A stretch of 64,000 nt of DNA from Rhizomys pruinosus (taxonomy: Eukaryota; Chordata; Mammalia; Rodentia; Spalacidae), in the NCBI GenBank assembly GCA_009823505.1, contig VZQC01006365.1, forward strand, positions 388,550 to 452,549. Direction: 5' to 3'. The notes under the pieces are model-generated. The model worked only from the letters and a program-made list of their open reading frames with translations. It ran no database searches and was not told the DNA's origin. Both the position numbers and the translations under genes were made by a program. Shown in pieces: positions 22,405-35,639 of the stretch. Every line of letters begins with the position of its first letter. The stretch's first letter is position 1.

Positions 22405-22870
22405 ATTAGTACTGTTTAAATACCTATATATCTAATTGCTTGGGCTTCATTAGTAGGATTGAAAGGTTATTCCTGGACAAACTGTCAGCCCATGAAAGGA
22501 AATAGCCAGAATTGACCAGAGTCCAAGACAACAGCTCCAGAGAAAGTAGACTGTTTTGCTTCTCATCCACCTGCGCCCCTTTTCTAAGCCTAGGGAACAA
22601 TCTGTGGAAGAGGGGGCGTGTGGTAGAATATAAGGGCTGCGATTGGGGTGAATGGTGAAACTACAGCAATATAGTCTGGACACTCATTTGATTAACTTGA
22701 TTGAACATACAAGCCCCCCCTGTTGGATGGTGGGACCCATGGGCTGTGTGGGTTTGTGTACAACTGCTTGCAAAGTGGTTTTACACGAAGGATGCTTGTA
22801 TTCATAAATTATTACTTATTGTTAAAAATGAAAAAAAAATAAAAAAATAAAAGGAAAAAAGTAGTAAATA
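22405..22870 (+). repeat. Retroposon body 1 (ERV-internal-like), truncated copy
   Basis: It aligns (opposite strand) with 46,880-47,270 and 57,130-57,560: CTTCATTAGTAGGATTGAAA, CTGTCAGCCCATGAAAGGAA, GGCGTGTGGTAGAATATAAG, TGGGGTGAATGGTGAAACTA, GATGCTTGTATTCATAA. It ends in an A-rich tail with AATAAAA, so it probably arose by retroposition with 5' truncation. Confidence 0.6.
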
Positions 22871-23796
22871 AACATTTTTATAAAAAGAAAAAAGTAATCT
22901 GTGCTTGAGCATGAGGTATAAGAGAAGGAAAAATACACACAGGAAGAAAATCTGACATAGTGGAGATTATGGGTGTGCCTTCTCAGAGAGAGAATTGTAA
23001 TTCAATGTTTGTACCATAGTAAAATGGTTAAGCCATTCACGAAAGGATCACTGCTTGACAAAGCTCCATTGACCTGACTTATCAGGTGAAAGTCTGCTCT
23101 CCAGCTTACCTTGGTTTTTAATAATCCTTCTTTAATTCTTGTTTTTCTGACTTGCTTAACTTTTGGTTTTCTAGCAATTAGGGCACCTACTTCTGCCTCA
23201 AGGAAGGGAACTAATACTTTACTTTTTCTACAAATGAGTCCTTTGTGAGAAATAATGATACTGCGTATACAGCTCAAAAGTATGATATGGTAGCAATTAA
23301 AAATTCTGCAGAAACTGTATCATATGCTCATTGCCCAAATAAAGAAGGGAATTTTGATGATTTCATGGTCAGGTATAAACTAAAAAAGGATTGCCATACA
23401 AAGTGAAACTAACGCTGGTGAGGCTAAGGATTCTAGTGTTCTGACTCAAAGATTAGTAGCCTTTAGGAAAACACCTTAGCAGGAGGTGTAAAGAAACAGA
23501 GGAAAACAAAGACCAGAATAAAAACAAGATATGAATCAAACCCACATCAGCCTCAAAATGGCTTACAGGTTGAAAGAGCAAGGAGCTAAAGTAATAATAG
23601 CAAATCTCTCTATTGTTAAAGCTTTAAAGCTCAGTTTACACTGTCTAGCACCTATTATGCAAGGCATGAAGTCCTTAGACTTGATAGTCAATATTAACTA
23701 TTGAATGAAGTCCTTAGAATTGATAGTTAATATTAACTTTGCTTCACTGCAAAATTGCTAAGCTTAACTGAGTGGCTGTACCATTATTAATTGTTT
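22871..23796. other. No gene seen; contains a 36-bp tandem duplication
   Basis: ATGAAGTCCTTAGA-TTGATAGT-AATATTAACT occurs twice in tandem (about 23,667-23,702 and 23,705-23,740) with two differences. The 91-residue minus frame at 23,002-23,277 shows no family I recognise. Confidence 0.5.
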
Positions 23797-24070
23797 TTTA
23801 TTATTGCTTATTTTTATTGTTATTAAAATTTTCCATACATTATACATCATTTCTCAAATTTAGAGTCACTTCCCTTTCCATGCCCCCGACCCCCCCCCCG
23901 AGTTCCTGCACTCTGCCATACATGTCTTGCATCTTTTTCTGAGTCTTTCCAGAGTTTTTTTGTTGTAGTTAATCTCTCTAACTTGTATTGCTTCAATATA
24001 TATATACATATAAACATAGTTTTATATATATATACATATTTATAAATATATACATACATACATACATACA

Positions 24071-24122
<52 letters not shown>
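23797..24122 (-). repeat. Shared tail module (copy T4) plus (CA)n tract
   Basis: Reversed tail: TTTTTATTGTTATTAAAATT, CATACATTATACATCATT, CCTTTCCATGCCCCC, a C-run, CTTGCATCTTTTTCTGAGTC. AT-rich repeats follow and a (CA)n run at about 24,067-24,122. Confidence 0.65.
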
Positions 24123-24124
<2 letters not shown>

Positions 24125-25150
24125 TCACCTGAATTGGAAGATTTGTTTTTTTTTTCTAAAAGATGCCATGTTTTCCTTGACAAAATGTTTGAAGGTTCTT
24201 CCTTGGCTAGCCCAAACAACTATCAATCTTGCCCTTGTGCTCCACACTGGGGTCTTTCCCTCCCATGGTTCCCCAAATGAAGTCTACTAAGCACGCCTCC
24301 TGTCTTGATCTTCCTGTAGTGGCCTCCATGATAAAGCCTGGGTAGTCCAACAATGGCAGTCTATATTCTGATGAGGCTGAAATCCCCATAGCTGCTCAGT
24401 CCACAAGCTGGGTATCTCAGTAGTCCCCATCTGGCTTGGAGGTTTGGAGGATTCTTGGAGAGACATGAGTCTTCAGTCCATATTGGAAGGTTAAAAGGGT
24501 CTCATATCTTTAAAGAATGGCAAAAGCAGTGGCTGCCACAGAGTGGATGTACTTGCCAGTAAGAATTGAAGACAGGCCAAACAACAGTCCTCCCGCTATT
24601 TTTTCTTTTTGTCTTTTTACTAAGATCTCAAGTTTTATATCTGAATTACAATTTCTCAGGCCTTACTGATTATTTATTTCTGGTTTTACTTCCCTTTTGG
24701 ATGCTTAAGTCCACACAGTTAGCCCAGATTAACCAAGGTTTTCTTGAGGTCAGTTGAGGATCTGGTCCTCAGGGGTCTCTTGGGGTTTTTTTTTGGGGGG
24801 GGGGGAGCCCTGGCTCCTTTCAGCTTTTCATTTACCAGTTCCATCTACTGGAAGACAAAATCAGGTCTTGCTAGACCAGGCTTCCCTTTTTGAAGCATGA
24901 GCAGACTTTCCTCTTTATAGACTGGACACTAGTTGGTGTCCTGTTAGTGGATCTCCAAGACCTCCCTGAACAGGAAGACTGGTGACCCACATTTGCAGGA
25001 CATTTCAGGAGATGACCCCATGCATAGTCCCCTAAGACTTGGTTGACCTCTGAGGGCAAGGAACAAAATTATGCCTTAGGTCCCTAGGCCAAATTGGTAT
25101 GGGCATTAAGTATGGTCCTTAAGCACCCAGAAAGGCTAAGTTACACCACC
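24123..25150 (-). repeat. Retroposon body 2 (ERVL-LTR-like), copy B
   Basis: Collinear with 17,263-18,170 but extends further 5' (to about 25,150). It contains GGGTCTTTCCCTCCCATGG, CTGCTCAGTCCACAAGCTGG, GTCTTCAGTCCATATTGGAA, a poly-G run at 24,796 and CAGGTCTTGCTAGACCAGG. No protein frame is preserved. Confidence 0.55.
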
Positions 25151-25504
25151 CTGAAACTTTGCACCTATATTAAAATTGCATCTTTTAAAAAAATTGTATC
25201 TTTTCAAAACAAACTGTATGTTATTTCCATATAATATTCCTTGATTCACATTTTTCCATTTTAATTTTATATTACTCTAAAAGATGCATAGATACCCACC
25301 ATCATAGATCAAACTCCAAGGTCTGAAATTAAATGGTAGGTTAGTTCTAGAACCTGTTTAGGGATTCAAAATGTAAGAGCACAGTTGTTTTTAGATCATG
25401 AAGACTATAACAGTAATGTTGCTCAGTTTGCCTTACAGCTAGGTACTTGGTACTAGCATCCACAGATGAGGGATACCATTCGTCTTTTGTTTTCCTTGAA
25501 CTGT
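25151..25504. other. AT-rich DNA between body 2 and L1
   Basis: It may hold the degraded L1 ORF2 3' edge near 25,430-25,500, not confirmed. Confidence 0.3.
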
Positions 25505-27034
25505 GTTACTTGGTATATTAATTGGTATATTAATTTTGGTAAAATGGACATTTTTATTATATTGATTTTTCTAACCCATGAGCATGCAAATTCTTTCCAT
25601 CTTCTGATGTCTTCTTCAATCTCCTTCATCAGGAGTTTATAAGTTTTGTTGTAGAGATCTTTGGTGTCTTTGGTGAGGTTTGTACCTAGGTATTTTATTG
25701 TTTTTCAGGTTATTGTGATTGGGAAGGTCTCCTTGAATTCCTTCTTCAGTTGCTTGTTTTTGGTGTAAAGAAAGGCTCCTGATTTTTCTAGGTTAATTTT
25801 GTATCCCACCACTTTGCTGAAACTCTTAATCGTTTCTAGGAGTTTGCTGGTGAAATTTTTGGTATCCCTTAGGTAAACTATTATATCATCTGCAAAAAAG
25901 GATAGTTTGATTTCCTCTTTTCCAATATTAGTATTCCTTTAATTTTCTTTTCTTGCCTTATTGCCCTAGCCAGTGTTTCAAGCACTATATTGAAGAAGAG
26001 TGGCAGCAGGAGGAAGTCTTGCTGGGTTTCTACCTTTATGGGGAATCCTTCTAAATTTTCTCCATTTAGGATGAAGCTGGCTGTGGTTTTCTTTAATATG
26101 GGTTTGATTATGTTGAGGAATGATCTTTCCAGTCCAATTCCCCCTAGTACTTTAATCATGAAGGGATGCTGGATTTTGTTGAAGGCTTTTTCTGCATCAT
26201 TTGAGGTGATTGTGTGGTTTTTATCATTCAGTCCATTTATGTGTTTTATGATATTTACTTATTTTCATATGTTGAACCATCCCTGCATCTCTGTTATGAA
26301 TCCAACTTGATCATGATGGATGATCTTTTTTATGTAGGTCTGTATACAGTTTGCAAGTATTTTGTTGAGAATTTTTGCAACTGAGTTTATAAATGAGATG
26401 GGTCTGTAGTTCTCTGTTTTGGTTGTATCCTGGCCTGGTTTTGGTAGTAGAGTGATGCTGGCTTAATAGAAGCAATTTGGGAGATTTCCCTCTGCTTGTA
26501 AGTCCTCCTTAAATGTTTTATAGAATTCTGCTGCGAAACCATCTGGGAGTGGGTTTCTTGTTAGTTGGGAGGTCTCTTATTGCATTTTCAATTTCTTTGT
26601 ATATTATAGGTCTGTTTAATCTGTCAATCTCTTCTTGGTTTAGCTTTGGTGATTTCCCCGATTGCAAATATTCATCCATTTTTCTTAGGATTTCAAATTA
26701 ATAGAGTATAGGTTTTTGAAGTATTCCTGTATGATTGTCTAGATCTTTTCATTGTCTGTTGTAGAATATTTCCCCTTTCATCATGAAGTCTATTGATTTG
26801 GAGTTGCTCTTTCTTTCTTTTGGTTAACTGGGCTAGAAGTCTATCTTGTTTATTCTTTCAAAGAACCAATTTTTGGATTCGATGATTTTTTGTATTGTTT
26901 CCTTTGTTTCTATTTCATTGATTTCTGCTCTGATTTTTGTTATTTCTTCCTGACTGTTGTGTTTAGGGTTTATTTGTTTTTCTCTTTCAATTGTTTTTAG
27001 CTGCAGTGTTAGCTCATTTATTTGTGCTCTTTCT

Positions 27035-27035
<1 letters not shown>
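25505..27035 (-). pseudogene. L1 ORF2 reverse-transcriptase part, broken
   Basis: On the minus strand the translation gives L1 RT blocks: [50 protein letters not shown] and, after a +/-1 shift at about 25,890, the catalytic FADD-type motif (codons TTT GCA GAT GAT at about 25,885-25,896). Several frameshifts and stops separate the blocks. At the upstream edge the frame enters a T/A run at 27,036 just after codons for TERAQINEL, and the same reading continues at 36,915. 3' end, C-terminal domain and A-tail are missing. Confidence 0.9.
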
Positions 27036-27073
<38 letters not shown>

Positions 27074-27074
27074 N
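27036..27074. other. 38-bp poly(T) and single N: contig edge
   Basis: The homopolymer is far longer than the short A-rich codon run expected at this place in L1. The N at 27,074 marks a join. Confidence 0.85.
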
Positions 27075-30000
27075 GGGTGGTGGGAGATGGGGGAGCACAG
27101 GCTCAAATATACCAACATTGTGAGAGGGGTTGGCTTTGTTGCTTACATTAACCTCGACACAACTGGGAAGCAGGGAAGAATACCTATATATTACAATTGA
27201 GGGAGATGTCTCATTAATTTCAGACTGCTAATATAAAAAGACAGAAGTTTTTTTGAGTAAAAAATAGTATTCAGTGGAGAGATTGGCCTAAGGCAGTTTA
27301 AGAGTGCCAGACCGCTATAATTCTATACAGAGGACCTGGGATTTGATATCGCCTACAGCAGCGCGTAAGTACACTACATGGTGGATTAGAGAAGAACTTC
27401 AAACTGTATACTTTTGTTCTTATTTTTCTATAGTATGAATTCATCACTATTTTTCCAAGGGGGAAATAACACCTGACCCTTGACGCGAAAAGGATGCTGG
27501 CACAAAATAAGTTATAAAAACTTGACTCGGCATTTCTTGTGGACATTTGTCGGTACTTATCTTTTTCGCCATATCGATCACTAAGGTACTGGGCTACACC
27601 AGACTAAAACATGCAGCTAACAGTAACCAGGTTTCATCAGGTCACACATATCTTGAGTAGAAATGTAATATGGAAAATAAAATAAAAGAAATGAAATAAA
27701 ATAGATATATCTATGTAAATTTCTATCAAAACATCTGGAATAGGGGTATGGGGGACAAAATAAAACAATAATGGTTATCCAGCAAAGTAAGTTATGGAAA
27801 GAAGCTAAAACATGTCGATACATAATTTGAAAAAGGAAAAGGATAGCAGCTGTATAAAATGACTCACTCATCGAAAAATTGAAGCTTAGATGAAACCAGC
27901 CAGAGAGATAGAGTCTATCGGTGTTAGTGGAACTGAAGACAACTTCTGTGTTCCTGGGGTGTCAATTAGTTTGAAGGTAGACTGGTAGTTAGTACATCAC
28001 CTTGGACGTGTTAGTGCTTAACTGTATACTCTTATCTTGTTGCCCTTAACTTCCTTTTCAAAATCTGGGTGAAACTGACACACTCCTTATACTTAACAAG
28101 GAACACATCTATACATTTGGAAGTAACAAGACCAATACACCAGCTGCTGTGTCTCGCCAGATTTAATGGCACTACGTCTTCGCTTGATCAAAATAGAAGA
28201 TTCACCATATGGGCCACGCCACGGACTGAAGCATTATTAAAACGAAACTCTTGATCAAATGCACTTATCATTATCTCTATTATTGTTATTAAAGCTTTTC
28301 TACCAAGTTTGGCACTATGCTTCTTTCTTTCCCTTCCTAGATGTAATGCTTGCAAACGATACTTGTATAAAAATAATGTTTAGGTTGTGGTGAATTCACT
28401 GTAAAAAAAGAAAAAAATAACGGTTGTGTGAATAACAAAGCATCATTCGTGACGTGCTGGAGAAAAACAGACACCTGGGAGCCACGGGCAATGTCGTGGA
28501 ATTTTATTGATGAGTGGAGGACGATAGGAAGGAGGCATCATGAACCTGGCAAGACAGGCGCAGGGTACCATTCAGGCTGGCAGAGGATTGCAAAGTCAGG
28601 ATCATGTGTTTCTGAAGGAAGAGAAAGTGGAATAGGAAAGATGGAGGAAAGGAAATTTGGAATTTTTTTCCCTTCGGAGTGGAGCGCGGTAGCGGCCATC
28701 GTTGGGGGTTTGTGTTATAGGTGTTTTTTTTGTAGGTTAAAAAAATAATCCGTGAGAGGAGTAAAGCTATTTGTCTGAACGCAGCAATAAGGATTTTTGA
28801 GGAACTAGGAGGGGGCCTTATGCCTTTGCACGTAACCTGCGACTGTCTGATCGGCGACATGCAGGGGAAGAAATTACATGTCGCCCTCCTGCGCCTTTGT
28901 GCAGACCCTTCACGCCTCTCACCTTTTCCTCTGGTCTTCTTCAATTCATCACCATTGCTTGCTCTCATCTAAATGGATGTTTTAGCTTTGGCACAGAATT
29001 ATCTCATTAATGGCACTGTGGTTGACTATATTGCTTTCGAAGCTTGTTTTTCTCTTTTTTCCACCACAAGCTTTCTTTTTTGCTCTTTCTGAGGCTATTA
29101 AAAAACTTAAGACCCTCGCGTTCCCCTTTCTTTCTAATAGCCTAACTAAGACCACATTAAATATTTTGTATTCGGTTCCATGTCTGGCCTGCCTCTCAAT
29201 GACGCCTTTAACAAGGCAGTCTTATGAAGGATTAGCTGGTTAAGTAGAGATCTCATACATCAACACAGTCCCATAGAATACGAGAAACATGAAATGTAAT
29301 TGCTTTAATTTTCCTTAATTCTTAAGCGATAAAGTAAAAAAGCCTGGCAGAAAAATCCACCGATGAATTTTTATGTAATTTAAAAATAGTGTAATTTTAA
29401 AATAAGTTGAAATTTATTTGGATTTATATGAGGTACACAACAATTTATACAATCTTTAATCCTAGCCCATTTTAGGCCCCTCTTTTCCCTCACCTTAGGT
29501 CGGAAGAAATGTCATCAAACCTTCTTCATGGATAAATCCAAATTGCTACAGTAGCTCAGCTAAGCTCTGATACCATCACAATATTTTAAGAGTTCACTCT
29601 TTTCCTTAAATATCAACCATGGTTATCAACGGATTGGATGAAAGAGGCATTGTTAGTCAAGGTACTTGTCCTAAGGCCTATCCCTATGTCCAAAGCGTTG
29701 GATGGGTACCCCATCCACAAGATGTCCCCTTGGCATGAGTTCATAAGTCTGGGGCCGAGCGCAGGATTAAGCGGAATTATAAAGATCGGTTTTAACGATT
29801 ACTCCATGTCACCTATTTCATAGGGCAGGAAAAATGGATATCCATGCACCATGAATGGGTGAAATTTGGGATATGCAATATTTCTATGTTACGAGAAAGG
29901 TTCCAATGTAAGTAAGATAGAAAATGATTGGGGTGGCCAATTTACCCAAGTGAGGGAAGAATGAACCTGCTCACTTTGAGTTTCTGTAGCCGGCATGTGT

Positions 30001-30149
30001 AGTGTTAGCACTAGACCTGTCCGGCTGATAGATGTCCCATACACACCATGTTTGTATTTGGGAGCGGTTACGTGGTGAGTTGACAATTTTTCATCGTGCG
30101 TGCTTGTGCATAAAGGTTTCACTCGCCAGCAATTAGCATTGCACAATGT

Positions 30150-30820
30150 TCATATGAGCAAGGTCCCAGCGAGCCTGTAGTATAAAGTAGGACTATGTAT
30201 TCTCTCTCCCATTGGTTTTATCCGGTTCAATTACCCTCCCCACTTAGAATCCTTTACAATTTTATTTTATTTCTTTTCCAAACCCCAAGCAGGGTGAAGC
30301 AAGCTCAATGGTATACTATGTTATCTCTCGATCGTGAATGGTCCCTAGACCCACTTTTTTCGAGATGGTTTGGCCCTTTCCTTTAGAAAATTGCTGGTGA
30401 TTTCTGGCGAGAGGATCTATGAATACATGGGTGTAGTTCTCATCGTATACCGAGGGACAGCACATCTTCCAAATGCATTGAGTTCCTCTGGGTATTCTCT
30501 TAACACTTTGGCCAGCCCTTTGTTCTTTGTTTGCCTTTTGGTGTTCATCTTCTTAGAATCCACCTATATCACTCTGTCGCCTGCATGAGGAGAGGCGGTT
30601 TTCCAGGTTCCAGCCTGAGAGAGGTGAGAGATGCATTTAGTATTCTGGTCTACCCCTTGTTCACTAGGTTACATGAGCCCTAAGATGGAAGGAGGTTCCG
30701 CTGTAGATTTGTCACTTAGGGTTGGGCACCTCCCAGACACTTACTTTCAGTTGTGGAACTCTGTAGGTAGTCTCTCTTTGAGGAGTGGCAACTGGCATAC
30801 TTTTTCTATTTGAAGTGAGA
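30150..30820 (-). repeat. L1 3' UTR copy within the error-rich stretch
   Basis: CATATGAGCAAGGTCCCAGC at 30,152 matches the reverse of the 50.2-kb L1 3' UTR. Later GAGCCCTAAGATGGAAGGAG, GGTTGGGCACCTCCCAGACA and GTTGTGGAACTCTGTAGGTA follow the order seen at 4.6-4.7 kb. Confidence 0.45.
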
Positions 30821-31711
30821 GTCACAAAGGATGGAGGGCGAAGGAGGAGGCTTCCCTGACTGTTTGGATTGCGTCACATGATATTTAGGGTTGGTTCTAG
30901 AATGGATTTATTGTTTAACGATATCGTACGCTAGAATCTTGATAGATTCCTTATAGCATTCAATAAGAAAGAAACACAAGCCTTGGACGATCCTCGCCTA
31001 AAACAATCACATTGAAAATATCACGGAGGACGAATGTACAGCTTCCTAGAAGGGCAAAAGGCCAGAGGGGTAGGGGATTAAGGAAGGTCTGAGAGAAGTA
31101 GGAGGTTGTTCTTAGAAGAGAGTAAAAAGGGAAGAATGCGAGTCAGGGAGGGAAAAGACAGAAGAAGGAGGGCAGACAGAGTACTTTATCGTGTTAGTTG
31201 GTAAGTTTGATTGAAGTAGCACTCCACTGGGATGGAGCAAGCCACGTTTAAACGTAAGGAAGATTGGTTATTTTCGGAGACAGGGTTCCTAAAGAGTCAT
31301 GGGTTTGTATTATAATGGGTCTCTCGTGCGGACGCTGGGAACACCTGTATAGAGTCCAGACTGTATTTCTTTTATTGTCGAAAGTCCTTCTCTCTTCCAC
31401 TGCTGTATTTGGATAATAAAAATAGGGAGATTAGGCTAGAGGGCTGTAGGTTATGCCTTATACCATAGCAAGACATGGGAGCCAGAAACTGGACAAGAAA
31501 TTGGTGGGTAGAATTCACTTTTTTTGTTATATTTCCACATAAACAAAGAAGTATATCACGTATCTCATTGCCGATCTTGCCGATTTTCCATAAGAAAGGC
31601 TGGGGAAAATTGAACCATCAAGAACAATGGGAATATTAATGGAGTAAGGGGGTCCAGGAAAGGACATTTAACAACGTACTCAGTATAGTAGTGTCTGGAA
31701 ATTAATCTTGT

Positions 31712-32066
31712 GGCCGGGGAGGGTGCCAGCAGGGCTGGAGACAGATATAAGCTTTGCGGTTGGATAGGTTACGCAAGGCCAACTGCCATCGGTAAAAGGA
31801 CTTTGCAGAGGACCGGGACTGTGAGGTTTTCCGATTAATTGATCCCTTCCAGCACCCACATGGTGGCTAAGAACCATCTGTAACTTCCCAATTCTAGAGA
31901 ACTCCAGTTCGGACAGGGGGATAATCTCTGGACACCTCTGCCTTCACTGTAAACTCCGTGGACCTGTGCACGCCGGTCAGACAGCTTCACTGCATGCAGA
32001 GGCGAGTACATTTCTGCCACAGCAAAGAAAAATATAATAAATAAAATAAAACATTTAAAAAAAAGA
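31712..32066 (+). repeat. B2 SINE, duplication subtype, error-laden, with TSD
   Basis: GGGCTGGAGA at 31,732, CCAGCACCCACATGGTGGCT, then AATTCTAGAGAACTCCAGTT (remains of the duplicated segment), ending ATAAATAAAATAAAA. Flanking AAATTAATCTT at about 31,699 and 32,067 is the target-site duplication. Insertions inside inflate it to about 350 bp, against about 250 for clean copies. Confidence 0.75.
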
Positions 32067-35000
32067 AAATTAATCTTTGGAGTCCCCATTCACATCTTTG
32101 AAGTACAAACACTTGAAGGAGATCAACACCATCTCTTGGAAACACGCCTCTCACTAATATATACCGCAAGGGTTACGACAGGCATGACTAGAGTGTGACT
32201 CCATGAAGATATTGTTGAGTCTCTAACCCCTGGCACTGTCAGGCCTTAGCATGGGGTGTTAAATAACTCCACCGTTCTTAATAGTGTGACATTAGAGAGG
32301 TTAGGAAGGTCGGAATTCTGACCAAGCCGGGAGGTTCCCAAGGGCCTTGACCGATTCAAGAGGGTGGGAAAGCGGATATTTGCACCCCTTTAGGTGTTGC
32401 GACTTCCCCAAGGGTAGAAACCAAGGAAAGGATGTCACAGAACCAGTTTAGCACATCAGTCCCAGAAGACCGGGGAGTAGCCCTTGGGAAACAGCAGTAG
32501 GAAGTAGGAACATGGAGTGTTTCTAAGGGATAGAGGATTGAATTCAGGAGGAGTTGTGGAATCCTGCGGGCGGGCACATTGATCCGCATGCAGAGGAAGC
32601 AACAGTGAAGCACTAGAACAGGATCAGAGGGTGAGACCTGTGGTGCTGCTTCACTTAAGGCGGGCTGAAGGGGGGCCCCACAGTCGCGGACACGTCCGGA
32701 TACTGGGTGTACCCCACTGCAGGAGAGAGGTGGGCCTGGGATCCCTGTGGTGTTCCAAACCCTCCACCCAACCATAGAGGCAACAGGCAGGGCTATTGGG
32801 ACGCAAAACCGGGCCCAGGGGAATAGAATTCTCGCCGCCGCTTCCCCAGTTTTCCCCCACTTTTAAGGCAGACTGCCAAAGGTGCTCCGGAAGATCCCCT
32901 TGGCCCGGCGGGAGGATCAACAGGAGTTTCTTTTGGGACAAGAGGGCATAGCGTTCGCATGACCAGCTGTCCTCTTGGGGTTACCTAGGATATAACCAAA
33001 CCTTAGTGGACATGGGCGAGAGGCAATCGTCTTTTTTGTGGGTTCCTGGGACGCTTCGGTGGCAAGTGAACCTCATAAGCTAAAGGAAACTACCACCTGC
33101 GCTGTTCAGTCACCCTTGCCTTTGGCTCTTTCCAGAGGAGGTGATTTCAACTGGGAGTGATTTCTAAAGTGGCAGTTGATCCGGTTTAGGTACTTTTTCC
33201 ACCACCGTGGTTCATAAAATATGTTAACTGTCAGAGCTAAACCCTTGCTTACCTTCTGTGAAAACAGTCATATTCTGTTTGTCTGGAACTGATGTGGTGT
33301 GCTGGGTCCCTCTCCCGATGACCACAAGTTGCTACATCAGTGTTCCTACTCTAAAACCCTTGCTGCTCCAGCATTTCTACTTATAAATTGCAATCATTGA
33401 AACCGGCAAAAGAAAGGAATATACCTTCCATATAAAATTCAATACCCTATAAACTGATATCTGCACTCTCAGAGCTGGCGCACCAATCGTAAGATGTGGA
33501 TACACAGAAATGAGAAAGCCCACACTATCGGGGTTAGCTAGTGCTTGTCACCTGCCCTACCTTCTTTTACTCGTATTTGATTCTCATCAGGTCAGCAAAC
33601 ACTAAAATGTTAGTCTTCTGGAGAAGTGAAACAAGATATTTAAGGCGCAATAACTCACTTAACCTGTAGATTTAAATTCAAAAGATCCATTCTTCCTTCA
33701 TTCCTGATCACCCAGAGAGAATCTGAAAGAGAAAATGGACAAATCACTTTCTTTAACCACGGGTGGTGAAGGAGATTGGTGCGCACTAGATGCTATTAAT
33801 TACATATTCGCATGGGAATCGAGGAAACATTAAAAGAAGCGCCCCAACTACGATGCCCGCAGTGATAGTTCTAGAAACAATATATATAGGAGCATATGGG
33901 CACAAGAATAACCCGCACCATTAATAAGACAAAAAAAAGTTGGGCAGGAACGGTCAAAAGAAATTTACAAATGCAATCTACATTTCTTAAAATAACTCGT
34001 GATTGACATTTCTCCACAGATAGCCGCCTAAGGGAGAAACAATACTACATTAGTTAACGCTCAGTCATCTTTGAGGATCACCCATGACCCAAAAGCACAC
34101 CTCCCAGTCTCCTCTTAAATTTCTTTCCAAGAACTAACTGGATTATATATCCCCCCAGGACGGCCACGGTATTTCCAATCTAGGGATTTAAGTAGAATAA
34201 CCGTGGATCGAACACAAAATTTATTAATGAGCGAACAAGACATAGTCGTGGGGTAGACTATGAGGCACTGATCGCGTTGCGTACGTATTTCATAGTAATG
34301 ACAGTTCGCATATCCACACAGAGTATTCGCTAGAAGTCTCATAGAGTAATAAGACCGATTAACAACCTTCTATTAGAATGTTTGGCAATGTTATACTCGC
34401 ATTAAAGAAGTACAAACTCAGACGCCATATTGTCATTAAAAATGCATTAGTAAGTTGAACCATCCTGGAATTGGTGTAAGTTAAGGAACTCGCGCTTCTG
34501 CTCAAGGATTATAGATTTCAGGGATATCTCCAGACCACCCAAAAGACATAATACTAAGGAATCACTCTCAGTGTATTCACATTGATACAAAGTTAAATTG
34601 AACCCAATTACGTAGCAAGTCAATACAAACAGGTAATAACTCCACGTAGATGAGATAAACGTTCACATGAAGAAGTATGGGGAAGGCAAAAAAAAAAAAA
34701 GGAGACTAGAGAGGAGCAATAACTTGCGCTGCATGGATAAAGCGCTAGAACTACATGCTTAACTGACATTCACGCAGGAACTAGAACAATGAGTTTGAAA
34801 GAACACCAACAGGAGGGTTCTGGTGCCAACTCAACCCAGACAGTTGGGATAATATTAGCTAGGAAGCCAAGGTGAAAGAAAAGTATTCTCATTAAGGAAC
34901 CCTCCTTCATCGTTAAACATGACTCGTTAGACTAGGAAAAGAGAAGGTATGCAAGATCCTCAAGATGCATTGAAGTTGCTGTAATTGTCATTATATCACA

Positions 35001-35639
35001 CTAATGGATAAATATCCCAAGTGCAATGGATCACTGAAATCCCCCAAAAAAAAAGGACCCAAACCTTTTATCACACAAATTATCAGACTGTGATCATTTA
35101 CACTACCTGGACAAAAATAAGGGAGCCGAACGAACATTTAGACATAGCTCCACACATCATAGAGATATACATATGAAAGGCACTAAAGACATAACCAAAA
35201 ACTCCAATGAATACCATGTGGTTTGGCACTGGAATAATGAACCCATGTGAAAAACAAGTTTATCATATACTATGGGAAAGTAAAAAAACACATCTTAAGT
35301 TCTTTAGTAAATACACACGGGCTTTGGGACTCTTTTCAGATGCAAAGGTCAATTGAAAGCAAACATGTGAAATTTCCTGCAACCCAACTTGTCATTTACC
35401 AGAGGGTGAAATTTGTACTATAAATGCCAAAACTCACATAGCAATAGGTAATTGAGTCATACTGAACAAGACCAAGAAAGGATGTTAGAGATAGATTCGT
35501 TGTTTGAAGGTATGAGAAATTATTTCCATATCGTATTAAAAGAATGAAAGGAAATAAACCATCTCCAGTAATAACTAAAACAAGACTTCAGAAAAGAATT
35601 CTTATCTTGTAAGCATTTGCAGGATGGGAAACATAAGGG

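Noticed and set aside
23002..23277. 91-codon minus frame as a small gene
   Set aside because: No recognised motif or neighbours, and length within chance for AT-rich DNA; left as unique sequence.
28428..28968. Overlapping frames of 106 and 154 codons
   Set aside because: Also in the error-rich stretch; composition is low complexity and no domain is recognisable.
32356..32941. Minus-strand frames of 139 and 96 codons in GC-rich sequence, possibly an exon
   Set aside because: They lie in the error-rich stretch and no family resemblance is seen; frame integrity there means nothing.
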